NCBI GenBank assembly: GCA_016788065.1
Contig: JAEUTI010000006.1
Coordinates: 1 to 64,000 of the forward strand
Length of the DNA stretch: 64,000 nucleotides
From: Bacteroidia bacterium
GTDB lineage: Bacteria; Bacteroidota; Bacteroidia; AKYH767-A; OLB10
Direction of reading: 5' to 3'
The translations under genes and the position numbers were made by a program. This document shows positions 18,195 through 28,300 of the stretch, piece after piece. The stretch's first letter is position 1. Every line of letters begins with the position of its first letter. The notes beneath the pieces were generated by a model. The model worked only from the letters and a program-made list of their open reading frames with translations. It had not been told where the DNA came from and made no database searches.

Positions 18195-18454
18195 AATCAG
18201 CACATCAGCACATCAGCACATCAGCACATTAGCACATTAGCACATTAGCACATTAGCACCCCCTCGACTTCGCTCTGGGCAGTGCTTGCCCCTTTCCACT
18301 GGCCACTAATGTGCAGTCACATTTTTATTTCTCAGGAACAAAAAATCAGCACATCAGCACTTTTCGACTTCGCTTAAGGCACCGCATCAACACATCGACT
18401 TCGCTCAGGGCAAGCATTAGCACATTAGCACATTTGCACATTTGCACATCAATT
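18195..18454. repeat. 9-bp repeats and dispersed TCGACTTCGCTCAGGG motifs
   Basis: From 18195 to about 18257 a 9-bp unit alternates between AGCACATCA and AGCACATTA, and it reappears at 18347-18360, 18413-18447. Between them are three copies of a motif close to CTCGACTTCGCTCAGGG (18261-18279, 18363-18380, 18393-18411). A fourth copy occurs in reverse at 41367-41387. There is no gene in this stretch, which separates the convergent methyltransferase and acyltransferase genes. Confidence 0.85.
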
Positions 18455-19582
18455 TCATTTCATTGTTATATATGCAAATCTATTTTTCAGTTTCAGGAAG
18501 GGTGTTTCATAAAAGCGATAACTTATGGATGCTATGAAAATGGTGAAGCCCAGGGCCAGGAAAGTGTCGAGGAATAATACCTGGTAAAGTCCGGTGTTAA
18601 TTCCCAGTTTTTTGGTAATAGTGGTGGCTACAAGGATGCCAATAAAATGGAGACAATAGAGTCCGTATGTTATAGTTCCCAGCTTGGAAATTCTTTTAAA
18701 ATCAGACATTTTAAAAAGTGAATTCTTTGCATAATTCTGCTCCAGAATAATTGACAACATGATTAGGGCTATGATGCTACGTTCGAAAATACGAAGTGGA
18801 AAACTAGAGAACATCACCTCATCGCGGAATAAAAATATCAATCCGAATAAGATATAAATAATTACAATCTGATATTTTTTAAGATTTTCGAACAGCTCTC
18901 TAAATTTTTTACTTTCAGAAATCATCCATGCTCCGAATGCTCCGATAGCCATATCACCTATACATGAGAGTGTATGGTGTTCGTGCAATAATGGAGAATC
19001 ATTCATGGCCCGGTAAAAAAGACTGGAAACAATTATTGCAGCAAATGCCATCCAGTAATTTCGCACCGGTAACACAAAAAGGATCACCGGCCAAAGCAGA
19101 TAAAACTGTTCTTCGATTGCAACACTCCATAAAACTCCCAACACCGATGAATCAGGGAGTCCGCTTCTGATAATATCAAAGTTATTCAGGAATGTCAGGT
19201 ACATAATTGGAGAGGCTGTCTCGTTCGGTGCCTGACCAAAAAATTCCTTGATCATGGGAAACATAACAAAACCAAAAAAGACACAGAAATAAAATAAGGG
19301 CCAAATTCTAAGTATTCTTCTTATCCAGAAATTTCTTAAATCGATTTGCCTGTTAAGTTTCTTTTCTTCAATTAGTAAAAAGGTAATCAGAAATCCGCTG
19401 AGTACAAAAAAGAAATTCACTCCGAGATTTCCGTTTCCAAACAAATCCTTTTTAATGAAAGTATAGATTGGATTTTCTTTAACGAAATCATACTCTGTAT
19501 GAAAGGAATGAAAAAAGAAAACCGACAGAAAACATAAAAACCGCAGACCATCCAGATTTTCAAAATAAACTTTCTTACTCAT
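18455..19582 (-). CDS. Acyltransferase family 3 (OafA/YrhL-like) membrane protein
   Basis: A 375-residue integral membrane acyltransferase with about ten hydrophobic segments. The N-terminal signature LDGLRFLCFLSVFFFHSFH contains the conserved H of helix 1 and R of the DGLR motif. FFFVLSGFLITFLL follows near residue 60, and LWSVAIEEQFYLLWPVI near 155 carries the conserved WSLxxEEQFY pattern. Members move acyl groups, usually acetyl, onto cell-surface sugars such as O-antigen or exopolysaccharide. No SGNH extension is present. It stands alone; the downstream gap holds only repeats. Confidence 0.92.
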   Translation of the reverse strand: MSKKVYFENLDGLRFLCFLSVFFFHSFHTEYDFVKENPIYTFIKKDLFGNGNLGVNFFFVLSGFLITFLLIEEKKLNRQIDLRNFWIRRILRIWPLFYFCVFFGFVMFPMIKEFFGQAPNETASPIMYLTFLNNFDIIRSGLPDSSVLGVLWSVAIEEQFYLLWPVILFVLPVRNYWMAFAAIIVSSLFYRAMNDSPLLHEHHTLSCIGDMAIGAFGAWMISESKKFRELFENLKKYQIVIIYILFGLIFLFRDEVMFSSFPLRIFERSIIALIMLSIILEQNYAKNSLFKMSDFKRISKLGTITYGLYCLHFIGILVATTITKKLGINTGLYQVLFLDTFLALGFTIFIASISYRFYETPFLKLKNRFAYITMK

Positions 19583-19609
19583 AAATAGCTGAGATGCGCA
19601 ATGGTGAAG

Positions 19610-20167
19610 TTAAACTATTGAATTATTTTTTAATGCAGGCAATCCGTCAATGCTCTTTAAATTTTTTTCCTGCTGATATGCTACCACCCCCGCTTCTCCT
19701 TTATGATCGGCCCATTTAATCATTACATCGCGATCCGATTTAAAATCCATCAAAGGCACGCCATATCCACAGGAATCACTTACCCGGTTCACATGTAACA
19801 CGATGTATGATCTTACTCCAATACGGGAAGGGAATAATTCCTGATAATTGCTAAACTCAACATCTGCAGGCAAAACTACCTCTCCGGTACCATGCAACCG
19901 CATAATTTTGGGCGGCCCTTCAAATGCACAAAACATAATCACCATTCGGCCATTTTCCTGCAAATGAGCAATTGTTTCGACTCCGCTTCCGGTCAAATCC
20001 TGGTAAACAACCTTATTTTCAGACATTATCCGCAGCGAATCTAGTCCCTTCGGGGAGCAGTTTATATGACCCTGCTGATCTAATGGTGCTGTCGAGACAA
20101 AAAACACCTTCTGATTTTCAATCCATTTCCTTTGCTCAGGAGCTATGACTTCAAAATGTTTTCCCAT
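19610..20167 (-). CDS. Pyridoxamine 5'-phosphate oxidase-like FMN-binding protein
   Basis: A 185-residue soluble protein with the split-barrel fold of the PNPOx-like family. The pattern KVFFVSTAPLDQQGHINCSPKG (family N-terminal strand), YQDLTGSGVETIAHLQENGR and MVIMFCAFEGPPKIMRLHGTGEV is typical of the subgroup annotated as pyridoxamine 5'-phosphate oxidase family. These proteins bind FMN or related cofactors; most are not true PdxH enzymes, and this one lacks obvious PdxH C-terminal residues. Downstream 28 bp lies the start side of the acyltransferase, in the same direction; a joint transcript is possible but functionally unlinked. Confidence 0.85.
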   Translation of the reverse strand: MGKHFEVIAPEQRKWIENQKVFFVSTAPLDQQGHINCSPKGLDSLRIMSENKVVYQDLTGSGVETIAHLQENGRMVIMFCAFEGPPKIMRLHGTGEVVLPADVEFSNYQELFPSRIGVRSYIVLHVNRVSDSCGYGVPLMDFKSDRDVMIKWADHKGEAGVVAYQQEKNLKSIDGLPALKNNSIV

Positions 20168-20327
20168 GAAACGAAAGTAGGAATTAATATTGATGAGAAA
20201 TTTCCAGAGAATTGTTAAGTGCTAAAAGAATCATTAGATCTGGCTCTGAAAGCACCAAAACATCTATATGCACCAGACTAACTTATTTTAAATAATAATC
20301 CTTTATTGGGACAAAGAGTATCTCCTT

Positions 20328-20492
20328 TTACTTTTGCCCAACAAGTTTAGAGTTTTTGTCTTGCAATTTAACTTTAATATATGCCTTCAACTGGTCTAAA
20401 GTCATATTTTGTGTTTCCAAACTAATTTTGTCTCTTATTTCACGCATCATTTTAACTGCATCAAAAGACTTTTCTATTTTATTCTTCTTCAT
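20328..20492 (-). CDS. Small 54-residue protein overlapping the PIN gene, probable antitoxin
   Basis: A short frame of 54 codons plus TAA begins with ATG at 20492, inside the last codons of the PIN gene (14-bp overlap, different frame). The product starts MKKNKIEKSFDAVKMMREIR and has two predicted amphipathic helices with many lysines, including KISLETQNMTLDQLKAYIK. The size, the overlap and the FDAVKMMRxxRD pattern resemble small partners found beside PIN-domain genes in other bacteria. A toxin-neutralising role is inferred from context only. Order is toxin first, the reverse of the usual VapBC order. Confidence 0.65.
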   Translation of the reverse strand: MKKNKIEKSFDAVKMMREIRDKISLETQNMTLDQLKAYIKVKLQDKNSKLVGQK

Positions 20493-20943
20493 ATTTTACC
20501 AGGTCTTTAGGGCTTCTAATTTCGATCATTGGATACCCAAGTCTGAGATTAACAGAATTATATCCTTTTATTTTATCAAGATTTACAATATGCTTAAAGT
20601 TCCAACTTGCTAAAACATCTACCTTGTAAATGGTGGCCAAGGCAATATGTCTGCAATCTTCGATACTTGTTTTACCTACAACCTTTTCGTCAATGTAAGT
20701 TTTTGCTAGAATCATCGCTTCTTCAGACAATTCAACTCTTTCAAAAAAATCTGCCGGGTATCTAAAAAGCAACTCTCTAACGTGAGCAGGGGCGCTAATT
20801 AGTTCAAGGTCAAGCAAATCCGAAACTACAAATTTAATTTCTCTGTTTTCAAGTCTGAGGAACAACAAATTTGTCGCCTCTTTGAATTCCTCATCAAAGA
20901 ATCCCTCAACAACCGAAGTATCTATATAAATTCTTTGAACCAT
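20479..20943 (-). CDS. PIN-domain protein, VapC-like ribonuclease toxin
   Basis: A 154-residue PIN-domain protein. Expected metal-binding acids are present: D8 in RIYIDTSVVEG, E47 in LLDLELIS, D96 in SIEDCRHIALA and D109 in YKVDVLASWNFKH. The SWNFKHI motif marks a PIN subgroup common in Bacteroidota and cyanobacteria. PIN toxins cleave tRNA or other RNAs with Mg2+ or Mn2+. The 3' end overlaps the 54-codon gene by 14 bp, indicating translational coupling as in toxin-antitoxin modules. A TAAATTTG -7-like element lies at 20961-20968 on this strand, giving a short leader. Activity and target are untested. Confidence 0.88.
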   Translation of the reverse strand: MVQRIYIDTSVVEGFFDEEFKEATNLLFLRLENREIKFVVSDLLDLELISAPAHVRELLFRYPADFFERVELSEEAMILAKTYIDEKVVGKTSIEDCRHIALATIYKVDVLASWNFKHIVNLDKIKGYNSVNLRLGYPMIEIRSPKDLVKYEEE

Positions 20944-21340
20944 TTCAATTTTTAGACTTTCAAATTTACTTAAAATAAATGTTCTTACTGAACAGTTTTG
21001 GCTTTTTAAAATGGATAATGGAGAAGAAGTATGCCTTTAAATTACAAATTGGAAGACTTAGTAGTGATAATATTAATTGATTTTAAAAAGTTAATTGGCT
21101 AATTACCAATGTATTTGATAGTAAATTTTGTAAGTTATAGGGATATTCAACATGTGAATTAATAGGCATTAGTACCTTTCCAGGATTATAAATGCTTTTT
21201 AAATCAACCTGTTACCGATCATAACAGCCACATCTAAGCCTGCTAATCCATCAGATAACGGTAAAAACTGTGTGTTTGAAAGAGTGAATAATAAAACACC
21301 TTTTTAACTTTTACGTTACTAACTTTGTAGAATCACTGCC
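20944..21340. other. Intergenic region between divergent PIN and DUF4175 genes
   Basis: Nearly 400 bp without a convincing gene on either strand. The right end holds a -7 element (21320-21327) for the DUF4175 gene and the left end a weak one for the PIN gene (20961-20968). I see no other structure. Confidence 0.6.
21320..21327 (+). promoter_or_regulatory. -7 element for the DUF4175 operon
   Basis: TAACTTTG matches TAnnTTTG and ends 13 bases before the ATG at 21341. No TTG lies at the right distance upstream, so the promoter may depend on an activator or on another sigma factor. Confidence 0.45.
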
Positions 21341-24300
21341 ATGAGAGGAAGCAATTATCAGGAACTAATCGGAAAGCTGGATGAATTCATCCGCAAGTAC
21401 TACAAAAACCAGCTTATAAGAGGTGGTTTGTATGTATTTACGGCTTTATCCGGAGCCTGGCTGGTATTTACCAGTCTGGAGTATTTCGGCCATTTTTCAA
21501 TTGCTGTGCGCACCACCTTATTTTGGTCTTTTATTCTTGCAGCTGCTTATGCGATGTGGATTTACATTCTCACCCCATTGTCGAAGCTTTACCGATTGGG
21601 GAAAGTAATCAGTCACGAACAGGCAGCCGGAATTATTGGGCAACATTTTCCAAATGTGCAGGATAAGTTACTTAATACACTGCAACTTAAAGCTGAAGCC
21701 GATAATCAAACAAATGCAAGTGAGTTATTGCTGGCAAGTGTTGAACAGAAAACCGAAGAACTGCGCCTGGTTCCATTTGCTGCTGCTATTGATTTAAAGA
21801 AAAACCGAAAATATTTAAAGTATGCAGCGTTACCCGTAATTTTTCTTTTAGTCATTTTGGTTGCAGCACCAAGCCTGTTGTTTGATGGCAGTGAGCGACT
21901 GATGAAACACAGCACTCATTTCGAAGTGCCTGCTCCTTTTATTTTTGAAATTGAAAATGATAAGTTGCAGGCTGTACAAAACGAAGATTTTTTACTCGAT
22001 GTAACCGTGTCCGGAAAGGTTGTTCCTGATGAAGCTTATATTGAAATTGATGGTAATCAGTTTAAACTCGATAAAGAGAATCGTATAAATTTCAAATACA
22101 CATTCCGGAATATACAAAAGACAACCCGTTTTCACTTATTCGCAAATGGTTATAGTTCGCGTGAATATGTTCTGGATGCTATTCCTAATCCATCGGTTTT
22201 AAATTTCAACATTTCACTTCAGTATCCATCTTACTTAGGAAAACAGGCCGAGCAGTTAACCAATACCGGCGACCTGACAGTTCCTGCAGGAACAAAAATT
22301 AAATGGTCGTTTGAAGCGCGTAATACCAACACCCTGAAAATGGGATTTGCCGACAGTACCTATTCTTTAAATGCGGATGGATCCTTGTTTGAATATTCAC
22401 GATCATTCATGAAAAGTACCGGTTACACGGTGACTCCCGAGAATGAATTTATGGTTTCAAAAGAGCCAATGGATTACAACATTAATGTAATTCCTGATTT
22501 GTATCCGGTGATTCAAACCGAACAACAACAGGATTCGCTGAGTACTCAACTGCTTTACTTCAAAGGTTTAATACGCGACGATTATGGATTCAGTAAAATG
22601 GCATTCCATTACCGCTTTATAAAGACTTCCGAAGAAAATTTACGTTCAAAAAATCTGGTAACCGAAAATATTGCAGTTAATCGTTCATCCAATCAGGATC
22701 AATTTTTTCATGCCTGGAACATGCAGTCTTTGATGATTGAACCCGGTGAAGAGGTGGAATATTATTTTGAAGTATGGGATAATGACGGCGTTTCCGGACC
22801 GAAATCATCTCGCACGCAATCGATGGTTTTCAGAGCTCCTACTTTACAGGAACTTGCTGAAAAAGCTGAACTGAATGCTGATAAGATGAAGGCTGATCTG
22901 GAGAAAAGTATTCAGCAGAGCAAAAAATTACAGAAAGATCTTCAGGCCGTATCACGCGATATGCTCGAGAAGAAAACCATGGGTTATGAAGAAAAGAAAA
23001 AGATTGAGGATCTTCTGAACCAGCAAAAAGAATTGCAAAAACAAGTTGAGAGTCTGAAAAAAGAAAATCAGATGAACAACTCTCAGGAGAAAGAATATCG
23101 CAAAGACAATGAAGAGCTGCAAGAGAAAAAAGCAGAACTTGAAAAGTTGTTCGAGAAACTCATGAGTGAAGAGATGAAGCAGCTGATGCGTGAACTGGAA
23201 AAAATGCTGCAGCAGCTGAATAAAGATCAGGTGAAAGATATGGTCGAGAAAATGAAACTCGATAATAAAGATCTGGAAAAGCAACTTGATCGCACATTGG
23301 AATTATTTAAGCAACTGGAAGTTGAACAGAAACTGAAAGAAGCCATCAGTAAACTGGATGATCTTGCTAAAGAACAAAATAAACTTGCTGAGAAAACTGA
23401 AGAAGCAAAAACCGATAATAAGGAATTAGAGAAAAAGCAAGATGAGATCAACAAGGAATTTGAGAAATTAAAAGAAGATGTAAAATCGCTCGAGAAGAAA
23501 AACGAAGAGTTGGAATATCCTCAGGAACTTCCGAAGAGTGAAGAGGAAATGAAGGAAATAGAAGAGCAGATGGAGCAGAGCAAGCAAGAGCTCGGCGACA
23601 ACAAGAAAAAGAATGCCGCCAAATCTCAGAAAAGTGCGGCTGAGAAAATGGAGAAGCTTTCCGAAAAAATGAAACAGCAGCAAGAGCAGGCTGAAGAGGA
23701 AAGTGCTGAAGAAGATATGAATGCCTTGCGAGCATTGCTTGAAAATCTGATTCGTTTCTCTTTCAATCAGGAAAGTCTGATGGAAGAGTTAAAAACTATG
23801 GATGTAAATAATCCACGGTATACTAAAATGGCACAGAAGCAACGCGAATTAAAAGATGATGCGAAAGTACTGGAAGATTCTTTGTTTGCACTTAGCAAAA
23901 GAGTGCCACAGATTTCATCATTGGTTAATACGGAAATTGCATCCATCAATGAAAATATTTCGCAAACCATTGCACATTTACAGGATCGTTATGTGCCACA
24001 AGCACGTTCCGAACAGCAGTATGTAATGACATCCGTAAATAATTTAGCGTTGTTGCTCACGGAAGCTTTTGATCAGATGCAACAGCAGATGAAGCAACAA
24101 AAGGAACAAAAAGGAAGTAGCGGAAATTGTAAAAAACCAGGCAAAGGAAAACCTTCCCCATCGGCACAGAAAATGCGACAGATGCAGCAGCAGCTTAATC
24201 AGCAAATGAAAGCGCTGAAAGAAAAAATGGATGGCAAACAAAAAGGTGATGGTCAGGGTAAGAAGTCGGGTGGCATGAGTGAGGAGCTTGCCAGACTGGC

Positions 24301-24700
24301 TGCCCAACAGGAAGCTTTGCGGAATGAATTGCAGCAATTGAGCAATGAAGAAAATAAAGACGGTCAGGGTTCTATGGGAAATCTGGATAAGGTTGCCAAA
24401 CAGATGGAAGAGACCGAAAAGGATATTGTAAACCGGAAAATTACTGCCGAAACGCTTCGTCGTCAGGAAGAGATTTTAACGCGACTTTTGGAAAGCGAAA
24501 AAGCCGAAAGAGAACGTGAACAGGACGAAAAACGACAGTCAAATGAAGGCAACGATGCCATTTTTAGAAACCCCGGACAGTTCGAAGAATACAAAAAGCT
24601 GAAAATGAAGGAATTAGAATTATTAAAAACTATTCCTCCAGGCTTTAATGCATTTTATAAAAACCTCGTAAATTACTACTTTCAAGCCCTAGAAAATTGA
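21341..24700 (+). CDS. DUF4175 family membrane protein with long coiled coil
   Basis: A 1119-residue protein. The first 180 residues have three membrane helices (GGLYVFTALSGAWLVF, TLFWSFILAAAYAMWIYIL, YAALPVIFLLVILVAA) in the arrangement of DUF4175 proteins. Residues 190-500 form an extracytoplasmic beta-rich region with LRDDYGFSKMAFHYRF-type text (here LIRDDYGFSKM). About residues 510-810 and 960-1090 are charged coiled coil rich in K, E and Q. It ends with a segment ETLRRQEEILTRLLESEKAERE and FYKNLVNYYFQ. The role of the family is unknown, though it is conserved in Bacteroidota next to an anti-sigma-type ATPase and ybeY. Seven bases after its stop the ATPase gene begins, so they form an operon. 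Confidence 0.85.
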   Translation: MRGSNYQELIGKLDEFIRKYYKNQLIRGGLYVFTALSGAWLVFTSLEYFGHFSIAVRTTLFWSFILAAAYAMWIYILTPLSKLYRLGKVISHEQAAGIIGQHFPNVQDKLLNTLQLKAEADNQTNASELLLASVEQKTEELRLVPFAAAIDLKKNRKYLKYAALPVIFLLVILVAAPSLLFDGSERLMKHSTHFEVPAPFIFEIENDKLQAVQNEDFLLDVTVSGKVVPDEAYIEIDGNQFKLDKENRINFKYTFRNIQKTTRFHLFANGYSSREYVLDAIPNPSVLNFNISLQYPSYLGKQAEQLTNTGDLTVPAGTKIKWSFEARNTNTLKMGFADSTYSLNADGSLFEYSRSFMKSTGYTVTPENEFMVSKEPMDYNINVIPDLYPVIQTEQQQDSLSTQLLYFKGLIRDDYGFSKMAFHYRFIKTSEENLRSKNLVTENIAVNRSSNQDQFFHAWNMQSLMIEPGEEVEYYFEVWDNDGVSGPKSSRTQSMVFRAPTLQELAEKAELNADKMKADLEKSIQQSKKLQKDLQAVSRDMLEKKTMGYEEKKKIEDLLNQQKELQKQVESLKKENQMNNSQEKEYRKDNEELQEKKAELEKLFEKLMSEEMKQLMRELEKMLQQLNKDQVKDMVEKMKLDNKDLEKQLDRTLELFKQLEVEQKLKEAISKLDDLAKEQNKLAEKTEEAKTDNKELEKKQDEINKEFEKLKEDVKSLEKKNEELEYPQELPKSEEEMKEIEEQMEQSKQELGDNKKKNAAKSQKSAAEKMEKLSEKMKQQQEQAEEESAEEDMNALRALLENLIRFSFNQESLMEELKTMDVNNPRYTKMAQKQRELKDDAKVLEDSLFALSKRVPQISSLVNTEIASINENISQTIAHLQDRYVPQARSEQQYVMTSVNNLALLLTEAFDQMQQQMKQQKEQKGSSGNCKKPGKGKPSPSAQKMRQMQQQLNQQMKALKEKMDGKQKGDGQGKKSGGMSEELARLAAQQEALRNELQQLSNEENKDGQGSMGNLDKVAKQMEETEKDIVNRKITAETLRRQEEILTRLLESEKAEREREQDEKRQSNEGNDAIFRNPGQFEEYKKLKMKELELLKTIPPGFNAFYKNLVNYYFQALEN

Positions 24701-24707
24701 TACCAAA

Positions 24708-25136
24708 ATGACAGCTACCAAATATTCAAATTCCCTGGAAATTGTTTCCCAACCTCAAAGCATTAACATCATTGAAAAAGTAATCGATGATTTAAAGAAT
24801 GAGTTCGATATCCATGAGGATTCTTATGGAAACATCCTGGTTGCTGTTACTGAAGCCGTGAACAATGCCATCATGCATGGAAATGATTGCGATCCTTCCA
24901 AGCAGGTGAAAGTCAGCTATGAAGTCGATGGCGACCGCATTGTATTTACTGTTTCTGATGAAGGTAAAGGCTTCGACTATTACAATCTCCCCGACCCTAC
25001 TGCTCCTGAAAACCTCGAAAAACCTACCGGACGTGGAGTCTTTTTAATGAAACACCTCGCCGATCAGGTAATTTTTTCTGAAAATGGCAAAGTGGTGGAA
25101 TTGTATTTCAAGACCCACAATGATACTTTGGCATAA
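24708..25136 (+). CDS. Anti-sigma-factor-type ATP-binding protein (HATPase_c)
   Basis: A 142-residue single-domain GHKL ATPase like SpoIIAB/RsbW. N-box: VAVTEAVNNAIMHGND (about 47-62); G1: VSDEGKGFD (about 84-92); G2: GRGVFLMKHLAD (about 107-118). Such proteins act as switch kinases on STAS anti-anti-sigma factors or bind sigma factors; neither partner is encoded nearby. It begins seven bases after the DUF4175 gene. In other Bacteroidota it is generally followed by ybeY; here ybeY is 7 kb further right. Three short hairpins follow its stop. Confidence 0.88.
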   Translation: MTATKYSNSLEIVSQPQSINIIEKVIDDLKNEFDIHEDSYGNILVAVTEAVNNAIMHGNDCDPSKQVKVSYEVDGDRIVFTVSDEGKGFDYYNLPDPTAPENLEKPTGRGVFLMKHLADQVIFSENGKVVELYFKTHNDTLA

Positions 25137-25219
25137 TCTTTCTTAAATATTGATCTTCAACTTTTTAGATTAAAAAATCAAATCCCCCCTTTTGAACAAA
25201 GGCTAAATTTATTTAATGA

Positions 25220-25296
25220 ACAACCTTTTTTGGTTGTAAAAAATAAAAACAACTAAAAATAGTTGTAAATTAAAAAAACAACCATTTTTAGTTGTT
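25220..25296. terminator. Three tandem copies of an ACAAC...GTTGT hairpin
   Basis: ACAACC-TTTTTT-GGTTGT-like (25220-25237), ACAACTA-AAAA-TAGTTGT (25249-25266) and ACAAC-cattttta-GTTGT (25278-25295) form three similar AT-rich hairpins between the convergent ATPase and sortilin-like genes. They are flanked by A and T runs and may act together as a bidirectional terminator. Confidence 0.6.
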
Positions 25297-25303
25297 ACTC
25301 CTT

Positions 25304-28300
25304 TTAATTGATAATTATCAATTGTGGAGCAGTATCATTTACAGATACCGAATAACATCCTTTTGCGAGCGTGCAAATATCAACCACATCATCAAAGCCT
25401 GAAACAGTTTTATTTAATACGGCACGACCGGTAAGGTCATTAATCACAATAGTATTTAACCGGGCCGTGTAGCCTCTGATATAAAGCTTCGATGTTGCAG
25501 GATTGGGGAATAAAGAAAATTCAACATGCTGAGGTTCCTGTAAAGATGTTGTTCCTGCTTCCATAATTCTGAAATCATCTATATAGAGGAGCTGACCGGA
25601 ATATCCTTTATTTATAAAAGAAATCGTTACTGCTTCTTCACCAGCAAAGGGAGTTAAATCAAGAGAGTCCCTGATCCAATCAGAAGGAAGGTTTGGCGTC
25701 CAGAATGTAGCGGGATAGGTTGCTGCTGAATTTGCAAGTTGTAATCCTCCTTTCGCATACAACACCACATCATTACCACCACATGCACGCACTGCAATTT
25801 TTAAAGAGTCCGTAGTAAACTGATCACGACGATTATAGGAGCGGTAGAAATACAACATCGGATTGGTTGCTGTTGAAAGATCTATCTGTGGAAGAATAAA
25901 TGCTTCCTCCAATCCTGCAAGTGCCCAGTTAAAATTATCATACACCAAAAAATCATCGCCGGGTCCTGATGAACCATCGGGATAAAACGATCGCCACCAG
26001 GAAACACCATCACCATTCACATCTGTTTTGCTGCATCCGGCAGGAAGAATCTGAAGATTTAAATCGCCTATAGGTTCATAATATGGAATTGACTGAGGAA
26101 TCTGAATACTGATGTAGTTCGGTAATGTCAGCGTGTCGGACCCTCCACTGTTGTATGCAATGAGTGTAACTGAATAATTGCCCGATGCAGCATAAGAAAC
26201 CACAGGATTGTAATCAACAGAAGTAGCAGGTGTACCACCCGGGAACAACCATAAAACAGAATCAACTATACCACATGAAATATTTTCAAGAGTAAGTGAA
26301 GCACCCACACAGGATGTTGTATTAGGAAGCTGAAACAAAGCTACTGGTGGCAAAACATATCCGGGAGGTGTTGGTTGAAACAGGTCGCTTTCATAAACCC
26401 CTCTTCCAAAAGTTGCAACCCTTAACTTACCGGTATTGTATTGAATTTCGATTCCATGTATAATAACAGCCGGCAAGCCGGTATTGTATAATTGCCAGTT
26501 TGAAAACGTATTATCTTTATAAAAAACAGCTCCATCTGCAGCAGCATAAATGGCACCGGCAACTCCGGTTTGACAAACCAGTTCATTGATTGGAATATTA
26601 GGTAGTCCTGCAGAAATATTAGTCCAGTTTTGGCCTGCATCTGCAGAAAAAAAGACTTTATTCCCCGAACTATATCCGGAGAAAGAAACCCAAATATGAT
26701 TTTCGTTTACAGGATCAACAGCGATGGAAGAAATTGCAGCCTGACCAACCGGCAACCCTGCAGATATATTAATAAAATTACTAGTTCCGTCGGTGGTTAT
26801 ATAAATTGAATCGGTATATGCCACATAAACAAATCGGGGATTAGATCGACAAACTTTGTAGGCAAGCGGCGATCTTATAAATGAATTTACGGGATTGTAA
26901 GGTGTTTCGACAAACTCCATAAACGATGCACCACCATCATCACTTTTGTAAATATCATTCCATGAAGAAAAATAGCAAACATTTTCATTACATTCATCGA
27001 ATTGAATGCTATTTGCCTCATAAGATCCATTACCAATCATTGGATGAGAAGAACTATAAAAAGAACTTCCGCTGTTCGTGGTAAAGTATGGGGTATTATG
27101 AGCTAAATGAAATCTGTCATCATTTAACGGACTCATACTGGTGGAGAAAGCTTCCACAAAGAAATTTGAAAAGGTAGTTGCTATACCACTGTTGCCAAGT
27201 ATATATGGACTTACATCCAGTGTTGCAACAACAATTTTATAGGGATCTGATTGGGAGACAGCAAAATCATATAAGTGTGTCAGCTCCATGTTTGCTGTGA
27301 TATTCTGGAAAGTTAATGCTCCATCCACTGAACGATACAATCCACCATCATTACAATAATAAATAATATTATCATCAAAAGGGTCGAACAAAATACCTCT
27401 TTGATCGGCATGCATGTATGGAAATGAGCCGCTTGAATTTGGAATTGATGCTGTTGTATAAGCGGTGCCACTGCCATTTCTGAAAGCCGTTCCCCGGTAT
27501 CCTGAAGCTATTCTGTCAGGTGTAATTTGAGAAACATCCGATTGATAACAGGCATCACCGGCAAGTGAATCGATTATGGAAAATGTTAAACCATTATCTA
27601 ATGATTTGTGAACATACAATTTGGTATTAAATCCTGATCCAATCCATACCCCCGCGGTAAACAGATATAAAATATTTGGATCAGCTTTCGTAGTGCGAAC
27701 AAAATATTCGTAGCTGTAATCAAATGTGCTTAACACGCCGGAAGTTATCTGGGTAAATGTTGTGCCGCTGTTAACAGAACGATAATAGCGTTTTCCAACA
27801 GCATATACTGTGGTGGTATCTCCCGGTTTAAACCTCACACTTAATATAGTATCGTTTATAATTTTATTCCATGATACTCCGCCATCAAAAGTTCTGTATA
27901 AACCATCTGTTGTTGCAGCCAATAATGAATTCGAATTCGACGGATTAATAATGAGATCCCCGATTGTATGGCCATCTGCCGGTGAGAAGGAGAGTCCGGT
28001 AACATTCCAGGTAGTACCGGTGTCAGTTGATTTAAATAAACCCATACTATTTGGAGGCATATCCATATTGTGGGTTCCGGTGGCCAGGTATAATGTCGAA
28101 GTATTCAATGGATCATAAACCAGACAAGAGGTATTTTGTGTGGGCATATTTTCGGTGATCGGCACATAGGAATTTCCATTGTTTGTAGTCATCCAAACAC
28201 CACTGTGTGGAGTGCAGACATAAAACCTGCCTGAATTAACCGTATCAATAGTGATCGATGAAGTGCGGCCAACATCATTCAATAAACTACCACTGGCATC

